Shown piece by piece: positions 1 through 12,850 of a DNA stretch of 15,000 nucleotides. The notes beneath the pieces are model-generated. The model was not told the DNA's origin. It did not search any database and worked only from the letters and a program-made list of their open reading frames with translations. Position 1 is the stretch's first letter. Each line of letters begins with the position of its first letter. The DNA comes from Chondrilla cf. caribensis (taxonomy: Eukaryota; Porifera; Demospongiae; Chondrillida; Chondrillidae). A program made the translations under genes and the position numbers. The stretch lies in NCBI GenBank assembly GCA_964020155.1, contig OZ026552.1, positions 5,631,548 through 5,646,547 on the forward strand. Direction: 5' to 3'.

Positions 1-193
1 AAGGGTGATGTTGTAAAGAGGTCTGACAGTATACTAGTGTATGGGAGCACTACCAAGGGTGATGTTGTAAAGAGGTCTGACAGTATACTAGTGTATGGGA
101 GCACTACCAAGGGTGGTGTTGTAAAGAGGTCTGACTGTATACTAGTGTATGGGAGCACTACCAATGGTGGTGTTGTGGAGAGGTCTGACTGTA
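1..193. repeat. 54-bp minisatellite, about 3.5 copies
   Basis: Units start at 1, 55, 109 and 163, each opening with AAGGGTGATG or close variants and containing AGTATACTAGTGTATGGGAG. It lies in the intron after exon 37 and runs off the window. Confidence 0.9.
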
Positions 194-237
194 TGTCCAC
201 TGCACAGATGGGAATCTCCACATAACAGGGACTGTAC

Positions 238-461
238 CTTGATGAGTTGACGTTTACGCACACCGTCTGATCCGATACAGGAAACCACTTTAGGAGCATT
301 GACTCCGCCTTCTACACGAAACGAGGAGTCAAAACCTGCAATGTATGTAACATTGTCATAACAACATGATGTATCAATGGGGATATCTACTGTTGGCATA
401 GCAACAGTTCTGAGTTGGCTGATCTTAGCCAAACTACATCCGCTGGGCATGGGATAGGTTC
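238..461 (-). CDS. ATM: ATM exon 37 (start of kinase domain)
   Basis: Two bases completing Gly, then 74 codons TYPMPSGCSL... to ...VRKRQLIK. FRVEGGVNAPKVVSCIGSDG matches human [20 protein letters not shown]. The Lys of NAPKVV corresponds to ATP-contacting K2717. Donor GTACAG in phase 0; the rest of the kinase domain lies before position 1. Confidence 0.96.
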
Positions 462-1539
462 CTGGAGGGGTAGAGTGGAGAAGAGGACATCAATGGCACA
501 GTTGAACACAAATCAACACTATGCAGGAGTTTCAACACTCAACTAGCCTAGAGTGTCTGTTCTACTCCTCCCTCCCCACTGGTGACGTACCTGTCCTACT
601 CCTCCCTCCCCCACTGGCGACGTACCTGTTCTACTCCTCCCTCCCCCACTGGTGACGTACCTGTTCTACTCCTCCCTCCCCCACTGGCGACGTACCTGTT
701 TTACTCCTCCCTCCCCCACTGGTGTCATGGTATGCTAGCTCTATGTAGGCATCACACAGCTTCTCCACCGACTGGACAAGTTCGGCATGACTGGAGGATA
801 ACTGGTTGACAAGAGATCTCGCAGCCAACACCTTGTCCTGTGGAGTGGGGGAGGGGAGGGTAAACAAGATTAGACAACAATTGACAATAACAGTTGTTTG
901 TTTAACAGGCTTGGCTACACATCAACACAAAGACAGTAGTACACCCATGATAAATAACAACAACAATAACAACATTAGTACAGCCTTAATAAATAGAAAC
1001 AACGTTAACAATAGTATAGCCATGTTAAATATAACAGCGACAACAACAGTAAGTAGTACACATATAATAAAAGACAACAACCACAATACAGTGGGACCTC
1101 TCTATTAGGGACACTTTGGGACCTTGATTGATGTCCTTATTACAGAGGTTTCCTCAATTCAGAGGTCACTCAATACACTACATTACTACACTGGGACACA
1201 GAATTATGTCCTTACTACAGAGGTTTCTGCTATTCAGAGGTTGTAATAGAGAGGTCCCATTGTATTACCTCCTGATAAATGACAACAACACAGCAACATG
1301 AGGACAACACGGTGTCACTGACCATATCCACCGCTCTAGCTCCACTGGCTCCGGAGTTGTTTTTCCTCACTGTCACCTTCCTGGATCCACACTGGTAGCC
1401 ACGCATGGGGAACTCCTCGTCTTTGGTGGCATTGCTCATGGCAAACAAGATGTACAGAGAGTGATGGGGATGGTCCTTTGATACACTGTAAATGATCTGT
1501 AGGGAGGCCAAGGAGTGTGTGTGAGTGCACACGCGCGTG

Positions 1540-1606
<67 letters not shown>

Positions 1607-2982
1607 TATTGTTTCCTTACCTTCTTCAGTACTTGCTGGAAAACCGTCCCCTTTGCAGACTCACTCATCCTGGCAGCGAGCTGGTGGAGCATTGGGATGA
1701 ACTTCCTGCTCTCAACTACCACATCCTATGGAATAGCAAAACAGGAGTGTCCATGGCAACCACTACAATTGGCTAGACACACACTGGGGCCCTATCACCA
1801 CCACATAAATACTCCCTGGGGGCCCTATCCCCAGCACACAATACTCACTGGGGGCCCTATCCCCAGCACACAATACTCACTGGGGGCCCTAACCCACCAC
1901 ACTATACTCACCGGGGGCCCTATCCCCAGCACACAATACTCACTGGGGGCCCTATCCCCACCACACAATACTCACTGGAGGCCCTATCCCCACCACACAA
2001 CACACAAAGGTGGCTGTGTCAATCCGATGTACAGTTCATTACCTTAAACATTTCATTGACAAGTTCATCCTGACAATTGTCGAACCACAGTGAACACAGT
2101 CTGAACACACACAGGTTATCCTCATCCTATCAGTGGATGCCAGGAAGGATGGGTTAACAGGCTACAACTGAACAGGGCGTAGACAGGTGCGGTTCAAGGA
2201 ATGCGTTGCACTCACGGTAGTCTTGATAGAGAGGAGGTAGTTCTTCACAGCAATGTGAAGGAACTTGTTCTTGTCTTCCAACATGCTCTTCAGCTCGGCC
2301 TGGTCTTCTTCGCTGTGTTTCTTCAGCTGACGGAGGACTGATTGGCAATGTCTAGGATGGACCAGTGGGTGTGTCAGTGTGTTGATGGGTGTGTCAGCAT
2401 GGACTAGTGGGTGTGTCAGTGTGTTGATGGGTGCGTCAGCATGGACCAGTGGGTGTGTCAGTGTGTTGATGGGTGTGTCAGCATGGACTAGTGGGTATGT
2501 CAGTGTGTTGATGGGTGTGTCAACACGGACTAGTGGGTGTGTCAGTTGTTGATGGGTGTGTCAACATGAGCTGGTGGGTGTGTCAAGAACAGTCCGGATA
2601 CCTAGAGTCTTCTGACTTCTGAGCTGCAAGCTTGGACACTTCTTTGGCTTCTTCCTGTGTACACAAATTCAAAAAGAAACGCAATGAATTCCAAACATGC
2701 ATATCCCTGGGGTAGGGGGTCGGGTAACACAAGGCATGTTGGGTAGGATTGTGCATACCTTTGACTTCCTCAGCAATGATTTCTTAGCTTCAAAGTTGCT
2801 CGACTGCATGTGGCCAGTGATGCTCTGGTACTGGACATCGGCATAGCGGGCCAGGGTGATGTAGGCCTTCTCGGCTGGGAGGACACACCCTGCTAGCAAC
2901 TTCTGATTGGACGGTAGCTGACCAATCAAATCAACAGCCTAGATGAGAAGGAACCACCAAATACAGCAATGACACTTGGACA

Positions 2983-3067
<85 letters not shown>

Positions 3068-3896
3068 TAAATCACTTTTAACAAATATTTCTTCAAAATG
3101 ACATTTGGGTTTTCTGCCCTCATTTCAGCCAGCCAGTTGCCATGGAGACACAATGTACTTGGATACAGCATGGCAGCAGTGCTATTACTGTAGCAGGCCT
3201 TCCTCATGACAACAAGTAAACAAGAGGATGTTAAAACAAACAATTACAAATACAACATCTTGTAAACAAGTCAAAGTGAAGGACAAAAATTCACAATCAC
3301 CACCTATAGGGAAAATATTGTATCCCTATATGGGGAGATATTTTACAACTATCTGTGAACCTCGAGTAATATACTTTTTTCATTACAGCTTGTATCCCTA
3401 GGGAAGTATCCCATCGAAACGTGTATCCCCGGGGGAGTATTCCATCAAAACATGTATCCCTAGGGGAGTATTCCATCAAAATGTGTATCCCCAGGGAAGT
3501 ATTCCATCAAAACCTGTATCCCTAGGAGAGTATTCCATCAAAATGGGTGTCCCTAGGGGAGTATTCCATCAAAATTTGTATCCTTGAGGTGACTCACCTT
3601 GCTCAGGCAGCTGGTCAGGGACTTGAGAGCATGTATTGCAAACTGAGTCTCCCCCAAGGCCCAGTGCAGCTGAGCCTGTCCCAGCTGATGGAGCCACTCC
3701 ATCTCCTGCTTCTGCTCCTCACTCAGACCTCTAGGTGGAGTCAACTGCCCCAGAGAAAACATGGCCGCCTCTGAGATCTGTAAAGAAGACCAATGCTGTG
3801 ACATAATCACGACAATCATGCCTTGCCAATCATGACAGCTCTCCAAGGTCATCAGCAGTGAAAGAATGGGAGTGAATATTCAGTTGGTCCGGATCA

Positions 3897-3945
<49 letters not shown>

Positions 3946-6900
3946 CACACACAACACACACACACACAACACACACGCACACACACACACACACAACACA
4001 CACACACACAACACACGCACACACACACACACACTGTGTACGTTAAATGTAATTTGCTAAATAGAACTGACCATCATCAACTAAACATCAATAGCAAATT
4101 AACAATACGTAATATTCTCTACGGCAATGCACCCACACCCAGAAGATACTGGCCACGCCCACCTGGAACTGCCCCGCCTTCCTGGCATGATCAGCTTGTT
4201 GCAGGAGAGTTGATCTGAGAGTAGCATGAAGGGTTTCTGAAATATCCTTCTTTCTGTCATTTTCTTGTTTCCTAGCAACCTCCAGTAAAAGGCGTAACAA
4301 CACACCCCTTAACGACAATACAGGATCGATGTGGGTGTAGTCTGCATCCATGACGTTTAACCGCTGTTGCCAAGACAGCACAATATCACTTAAAGGGGCT
4401 TCCCCTGAGAGAACAGCTGCAACCTCTTCTAATTCAGTCAAACACTGCAACTTGGACAGAATGGGGTAGACAGCTACACTGCTTTCAGAGGTGATGTTGA
4501 AGTCAGATAAAATGGCTGACCTGGAGAAAGACAAAGCACCACCTGAAGGTAATTGCTGAATAGTAGCCAAATAGTACTATGGTAACAGAATGGTACTATG
4601 GTAACAGAATGGTACTATGGTAACAAAGTGGTACCATGGTAACCAATGCACTATGGTGTGTTGCTAGTCAAAAAATAGCATAAAATACAATTGTTGCCAT
4701 GGTGATATCTGTGCTACACAAGCATTTCCCGTTGCTTGACAACACACAGCCTGACCATACCTCCCCCTGTGAATGGCCTCCTTCACCATGTGGGTGTCCT
4801 GGTTCTTCAAACCAGCGATGACAGTGCAGATGTGTTGAGAGAAACAGCACCTGTCCTCTCTGGAGTGGCCTAGGTACGGAGCTCCGCACTCTTCACCCCA
4901 CTCAGTGGTCCTCCAAATAGCTTCATACTGGTACTCACTCAACTGAGAGAGGAGATATTGAACAACAACACAAGTAGTGTGTGTCTAGTAATGACTGACA
5001 GTACTTGTGATCACGTATTCCTAACATAATGTACTCGTGAAGAAATGTCTGGTTGTGAAATATGTATTAGTAGAAAAGTCAGTATACCACCTAATATATC
5101 AGCTAGTATACCAGCTAGTATACCAGCTAGTATATCAGCTAGTATACTGGCTGGTTTATTGGTTAGAATATTATTACTATGGTGTACTCACACATTACAC
5201 ACCCACCCACAGGTCCACTCTACACACTCACACAATACACACCCACAGGTCCACTCCGTACACTCACACATCACACACCCACAGGTCCACTCCGTACACT
5301 CACACATCACACACCCACAGGTCCACTCCCTACACTCCCACAGCACACACCCACATCACACACCCACAGGTCCACTCCCTACACTCACACATCACACACC
5401 CACAGGTCCACTCCCTACACTCCCACAGCACACACCCACATCACACACCCACAGGTCCACTCCCTACACTCACACATCACACACCCACAGGTCCACTCCC
5501 TACACACACATCACACACCCACAGGTCCACTCCCTACACTCCCACATCACACACCCACAGGTCCACTCCCTACACTCCCACAGCACACACCCACATCACA
5601 CACCCACAGGTCCACTCCCTACACTCACACAGCACACTCACACATCACACACCCACAGGTCCACTCCCTACACTCCCACAGCACACTCCCACATCACACA
5701 CCCACAGGTCCACTCCGTACACTCCCACATCACACCCACAGGTCCACTCAGTGACATACTGTGTGCATATCCTCCTGATGGTTCATTGGATGTGAAATGT
5801 TTTCATTTAGTTTGTACCAACCAAGGTTATGTACAGCCTGGGTTGGTGGAAAATCACATGACACTCACATGACAGGACATTGAAAACCAACTTTACCTTC
5901 CTCACACCCTTATGAGCAACTGGGGATTTCCCTAACTCATGGACATAGCCTCCTAATGCCCCCAGCCAATTTCCTTCATGTTCGTACATTCGAAGCTTGT
6001 TGTTATGTATATCCTTGGAACTTCCAAATATGGCAAATATCCCATAAAGACTGTCCGATTCACCAATATTACTATAAATGTCCACAAGTTGTGCATGAAT
6101 GTCAGCACCATGTGTCCCGCTGGTGAGGAAGGGATTGGTGGTTTCCAGGCAACCACAGGCCTCGCCCCAGTCATCTTCTTCGTCATCATTCGTGATGGAA
6201 TGAGGGATAGATGAGGACCCAAAGTGTCCAACCCCAATCTCCATACAGAGCAGAGAAGTGAGAGGGAGAGAGACCAACTGAACAGCTCTGGACAGCACCA
6301 GGTAGTCCACATCCAGCCAAAAGTTACTTGTCCACGATGTTGGCTGCGAGCGGCTGCATGGGACGAGGAGACAGTGTACACCCAATACACCATGCGGACT
6401 TCACACATCCCGATTCCAAAATTGAAAACTTGGAATGGGACTCTACTCACCTTTTGCTATTCATAGGTATAGTCCTCAAGTACATGATGACATTGAGTAC
6501 AGCGACCACTGGTTGGGGGTTGTCCGGGGGAAATTTTACCGCCAGTTCAAAGAACCTTCTCACACAGAGTGAGAGCGTGCTTCTGTCTTCCTCGGTGCAG
6601 TTGACAAGGATATCGTAAAAGATGAAGGGAAATATCAGCTCAGCAACTTCCAACTGAAAGAAGAGAAAAGAAGAATCTCTCAGAGCAAAGAAAACGAAAT
6701 GATTAGAACATAGGACCATGTGCACTAAATAGAGTATGATATGTACCATTATACAGTGAATATTGGTGCACACTCCTGGTCAGTACACACTCCTGGTCAG
6801 TACACACTCCTGGTCAGTACACACTCCTGGTTAGCACACACTCCTGGTCAGTACACACTCCTGGTTAGCACACACTCCTGGTTAGTACACACTCCTGGTT

Positions 6901-8071
6901 AGTACACACTCCTGGTTAGTACACACTCTTGGTTAGTACACACTCCTGGTCAGTACACACTCCTGGTCAGTACACACTCCTGGTTAGTACACACTCCTGG
7001 TTAGCACACACTCCTGGTTAGTACACACTCTTGGTTAGTACACACTCCTGGTCAGTACACACTCCTGGTCAGTACACACTCCTGGTTAGTACACACTCCT
7101 GGTTAGTACACACTCCTGGTTAGTACACACTCTTGGTTAGTACACACTCCTGGTCAGTACACACTCCTGGTCAGTACACACTCCTGGTTAGTACACACTC
7201 CTGGTTAGCACACAGTCCTGGTTAGTACACACTCCTGGTTAGCACGGACTCCTGGTTAGCACACACTCCTGTTTAGTGCACACTCCTGGTTGGTATACAC
7301 TTATATATACTTACATACACTTCACTCAGTCCCTAGCTCATGTACACTATGTCAACTAGTACTGATAGTAAGTTCCTCTGATAAGAAGTGCAGATTCAGT
7401 GTGCTCTTCAAGGTACTCACTAAGCAAGTTGAACTGTTCTAAACAGGACTAGTTTTAAAATTCCTCTGTTCAGTGAAGGATTTCAACACACCTTGATTGA
7501 ACATAGGGGTGAAAGTTGTGATAACACCGGGTCCTGGACACACCCACTCAAGAGGAGTGTCACTGTGAGTTCCATCAGCCAATCAGCATACTTCTATCAG
7601 ATCAACAAAAGCATGTGATCAACATGTGATCAGCATGTGTTACCAAATACAAGAAATGCAGGTGCTAATGAATAAACATAGACATACCTTATTTTGATCC
7701 CGTTCCCATGGATACCAACATCTAGATTGGCAAACAGAGCTTAATCCTTGTTTGTGTCCTGTTTCCATATCATCACAGTTTGAACTTGAAGTGGAATCCT
7801 TCAATGAGCAATTACAAAGAAATTTTAAGAAAATAACATAACGTGGATACTGCAGAGCCGTTCACCTTTTTCAACTTCCTTCCTCTAAAAGGTTCCAAGT
7901 ACTCACACCACTTCAGATCAGAATTGAAAGATTGTTTCTTGAGTTTGGCCAAGACACCTTCTCCAAGAGAAGTGCAGAGAATTGCTTTCAGACAAGTGCA
8001 GCAAACTCCAACCATATGAAAGCTAAAAAACAACAGAGAACAGAGCAGATACATTTTGAGTTAAGTGTGTT

Positions 8072-8134
<63 letters not shown>

Positions 8135-8890
8135 ATGTGTGTGTGTGTGCGTGCATGTGTATGTGCATGCATGCAGTACACACACGCAGTACAAACTGGA
8201 CTTCTCATACTCACTTTGAGTCTCCCAGCAGTTGACAGAGAAGGTGTAACACTCTATAGGTGTGCATCTCATTCCGCTTCAATTGTAAGTGCTTCAACAC
8301 ATCTGTGAGGACACAAGATGAGGCATGCCAACATATGAACAACATTCCTCCTTAATGATGGTATAATTCAACAAGGCATTGGTCTTACAACCTGAAGAGT
8401 GTCGCAATGAGGGTCAGAGATTGTGTAATATAGCTGGAAATGCAGGAGAAAATCCCTTCACTGAAGGGACAGTCCCTTCTCCACATTACCTGTGGGGTCT
8501 TCTTGGACACGGGGGAGGGACACCTGGTTGAGGTTGAACACGCCCAGTTCTCCTAAACATCTGGCACACTCTGTGAAAACATCACCATGGCAACCATTTC
8601 TGTAACTATGACAACCTCTACAGAGGGATAGCAGCTGCTGTATCACGCCCACACAGCTCTGGTGCTCAGTGCTAAGGTACCCTGGAGAAGCAAATTGACT
8701 CTCACACTAAATGTCATGTACAACACACAGCAATGACACACACCCTGATGTATCATTGAAGACAGTTCTTGTCGATTAGCCTTTAAAATGGTCCTCAAAT
8801 ATCTCAACTCTTCACTCGTAAGCCGATGGTCTGATTTCATCTTCATGGAAAAGGTCTTAATCACCTATATAATAACATTACAATAATAAA

Positions 8891-8944
<54 letters not shown>

Positions 8945-9670
8945 CCTCTTTCAAGGACTTGACGTTATTTCCCTTAATCTGTGTTATTTGGTCTATCAAA
9001 CCCTTCATTGGACCTGTGGAGGCTACAGCGTCTACAGTGGTCCAATATGGCCGCATTCCCTCACCTCCGCAGTGGGAGACCAGGAATGACAACACCTGCA
9101 CTGCGGCATGACCCTCGGCCATGTTGGAGCCGGTGTAGCAGAGCAGGGATGAGAAGAGGTAGGGAATATGGATGCCAAGTTCCTGAAATGCAACGAGAAT
9201 ATTGAAAATTGTACATTCCCAGTTCCATTTCTAAAATTACTACACATTCCCATTCCAGACTCTCTTGTAGACAAACCAATCCACCAACTCACATGTGGAG
9301 ACACAACATAGACTTTCTTGATGACCTCCATCAAGATGTCACAACAAATAGTTAGCATCTCCGGGAACAAGTTGATTAATGTACATATTACACTGTGGAT
9401 GATGTAAGGGGAAGTCCCGTTCAGTCCTGTTGCGATGTCCTCCATAATGAGCCGTACAAACAGGAAGTATCCAACAAGAAGTCTCTGCTTGGTGCGTGGG
9501 TGATGAGCCTCACCGATGAGCAGTGAGAGGGACTGAAGAATGGTCTGTATGCTGTCCTGGGAGGAGGGAGATCGTGAAGTTGAGTACCACTTAACTCTGA
9601 TGAAAATGTATTGATACACACATACAGGCAACACACACAAGACACACACTCAACAACACACACACACACG

Positions 9671-9731
<61 letters not shown>

Positions 9732-12700
9732 CCTTGGTCTTAGCGAGGCTGGTGACCAGAGTACCAGTTCCCCCATAGCACTGGCTCATGTAGGCTAGAG
9801 TTAGCCTTATCTCACGACTGGAGAAGAAGGGGAGGTCTGGAGGTGGGTCACATGACCTGAAATACCTGCTGTACTCTGACTCCACCGCTGGATACTCGTG
9901 GATACTCGACAACAAGTTCACGATGAAGTCCTCCATCGACTCCAGCAGCTGACTGGACACGCCCTTTGGGGGTGTGTACAAGGACCAAGATTACACACAG
10001 CTGAGCACTCTGTGTGTCTACACTTACATTCTCTCCAAAGTACTCCACCAACAAGTCATGACTGGATGACGCCTGTTGTAACTGGTCGTCACTTATGTCT
10101 TGCTGACCCTTTTTACAAGCATATGTTGTCATGACAACAAGCATACACCTCGAAAGACAGTCCCTTATGAGATTGGTAGGGGAAGTACCACAGATTTCCC
10201 CAACTTTGATGAGTGACTCCTTATTGCTAGCCCATACCAAACAAGGAACAATGCTCTGAGAATATTTCCTAAACAACAAATTCGGTGAGAATAACAGGCA
10301 GTGCTCAAGACAGGTTAGTGTGTATAACAGTGGGTGTGTCAGTGGGTGTGTCAGTAACTGCCAGTGGTGTCAGTGGGTGTGTCAGTGGGTGTGCCAGTGG
10401 TGTCAGTGGGTGTGTCAGTGGGTGTGTCAGTAACTGCCAGTGGTGTCAGTGGGTGTCAGTGGGTGTGCCAGTGGTGTCAGTGGGTGTGACAGTGGGTGTG
10501 CCAGTGGTGTCAGTGGGTGTGTCAGTGACTGCCAGTGGTGTCAGTGGGTGTGTCAGTAGGTGTGCCAGTGGTCAGTGGGTGTGACAGTGGGTGTACCAGT
10601 GGTGTCAGTGGGTGTGTCAGTGTGTCGTGGGTGTGTCAGTGAGTGTCAGTGGGTGTGTCGGTGGGTGTGTCGGTGGGTGTGTCAGTGATTGTGTCAGTGG
10701 GTGTGTCAGTGGGTGGCAGTAAATGTGTCCAGTTAGGAACGGGTTGACACCATGGCAGACACATTGACTGGGTGGACCTGTGAGGGACTCCACTCGCACT
10801 ATTGGATGAGTACAAACGATTTCAAGAACTCACTGGAAAAACTTGCTTAAACTGTCTTCTCCAAACAGTTTCCATGGAAATGAAGCAATGTCATACTTGT
10901 CAGACAGCCATTTTGACATTATCGATGTCATGTGACAGGCAAGAAAGGTCCCTTTAGAGTTGTATCCTAAGTAAGTGGCCACTACTGTGAACATCTGAGG
11001 GGAAGAGAGAACAGAGGATTGAGAAACGTGTGCTGGGAACACACACACACACACGCACGCACACACGCACGGACGCACGCACGAACACACACACACACGC
11101 GCGCGCACACACCTTATCTACCATTTCTTCTTCCACCATTCCGCCTCCCAAAGCATTGAAAAGTGTTAAAATTACATTCAATTTGCAAACTGGACTGACA
11201 CATGCAATTGTCTGAAACGTTGCTAAGCAACTGGACATGAGGTTAAAAGACTCATCCAAATGGCTATCATCATCAAGGTTTCCCTGAAAATGTAAAACGG
11301 TGTCACCTGACTGTCACATCATTATCACATGACTTACAATTTCCTGCTGTCTGCTTGCAGAGGTGGTAAGGGCTTGCCTGACAGCTGAAAACACCTGTTC
11401 GTGTGTGGTCCTGGTGGAGTCCGGCCTCTCCAAAAACAACACTGACACCAGCTGAGCCATCCTCATCCTAACAATGTGACTCTTGTCAGTCAGAAACGAT
11501 AAAAATACTTCTTTGAGATTGTCTTGTTCAGCTAGTGAGAAGGGGCCACACAACACATTACGTTGCTATGACAGAGGAGAGACAGTAGGTCTGTTTGTAA
11601 CGTACAGTTGTCTTCAGTGAAGACTGACAATGTCGTTCCTTTACTCTGAGCAAGAAGCATGGAGTGGCAACAGTCAATGAACTTCAGACGTACGTGTGGA
11701 GGGAGACGACCGTTGCCATGGAGCTTCCTGATCAAACAAACAACAATATACATCAGCACACACACAAACAGAGGAAACCGGTTGTGGCAGCACTAAGAGA
11801 CCCATAAAACTAGTTCTTGTTATCAGGTCTTCTTACCATGATTTGTTTATCATGTGCACACTGCCTTAGCAAACATGCCCCCACTCACCAGAAGGCACAT
11901 AAGGACATGCCCCCACTCACCAGAAGGCACACATGAAGTTTTCACAAAGTTCCACAATGTTATCTGCTTCAGGTTTGGAGAAGTGCTGGCAGGAGAGTTG
12001 AAGCAATCCAAGGGAGTGTGTAGCCACCACGGGGTCATGAGGATGGGCCACTAAGAGGTCTCTATGGAAACAGGGGTAGACTAGACAATCAACAAAAAGC
12101 AAAGAATTCTCTCCACGAGAAGGTCCCCTCCACCAAAAGGCCCTCTCCACCAGAAGGACCTCTCCACCAGAAGGCCCTCTCTACCAGAAGGCCCTCTCCA
12201 CCAGATGGCCCTCTCCACCAGAAGGACCTCTCCACCAGAAGGCCCTCTCCACCAGAAGGCCCTCTCCACCAGAAGGCCCTCTCCACCAGAAGAACCTCTC
12301 CACCAGAAGGCCCTCTCCACCAGAAGGCCCTCTCCACCAGAAGGACCTCTCCACCAGAAGGCCCTCTCCACCAGAAGGCCCTCTCCACCAGAAGGCCCTC
12401 TCCACCAGAAGGCCCTCTCCACCAGAAGGCCCTCTCCACCAGAAGGCCCTCTCCACCAGAAGGCCCTCTCCACCAGAAGAACCTCTCCACCAGAAGGACC
12501 TCTCCACCACAAGGACCTCTCCACCAGAAGGCCCTCTCCACCAGAAGGACCTCTCCACCAGAAGGACCTCTCCACCAGAAGGTCCCCTCCACCAGAGGAC
12601 TGGCATATCGAACTAACACTTCATAACAGACAACATCAACACTTCACTTCTAACCCCTCACATACAACTCACTGGATTCTATTCAGTATGACCTCAACAG

Positions 12701-12812
12701 TTTCTTTGTCAAGCTCCCTCGCCTCAAGAAGCTGTGAGCACCTCATAATGATCTGCACTCCACATGGTGTGTTCACGTCTGCCTTCTGAAGAGGGATTAC
12801 ATGAACAAAAGT

Positions 12813-12850
<38 letters not shown>

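Noticed and set aside
806..1108. 100-codon plus-strand frame rich in Asn and Thr
   Set aside because: Translation of AAC-rich intron sequence running into the MITE end; no similarity recognised.
3553..3597. Extension of exon 28 past its donor
   Set aside because: The consensus GTGAGT donor at 3597 precedes it, and the extension runs into the 30-bp repeat.
5037..5872. Plus-strand open frames of 190-275 residues rich in His, Thr and Pro
   Set aside because: Three frames are open at once across the CA-rich array, a sign of repeat rather than coding sequence; real exon 25 lies on the other strand at one end.
6767..7296. Regular repeats that could recall a CRISPR array
   Set aside because: Units are back to back with no unique spacers, and the locus is a spliced animal gene.
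8392..8433. A 13-codon candidate exon (YITQSLTLIATLF) between exons 18 and 19
   Set aside because: Good AG and GT borders, but including it breaks frame with exon 19. Exon 18 joins exon 19 directly in phase 1 and the result matches human ATM.
11532..11605. Read-through of exon 9 past 11606 (LSLLCHSN...)
   Set aside because: Frame reaches TAG; a GTACGT donor and a strong acceptor at 11532 remove it with matching phase and better fit to human ATM.
12089..12789. Long overlapping open frames on both strands (FWWRGPSGGE and STRRPSPPEGPLHQK repeats)
   Set aside because: Produced by translating the 17-bp minisatellite, whose unit has no stop in several frames. No conserved domain, and it lies in an ATM intron.
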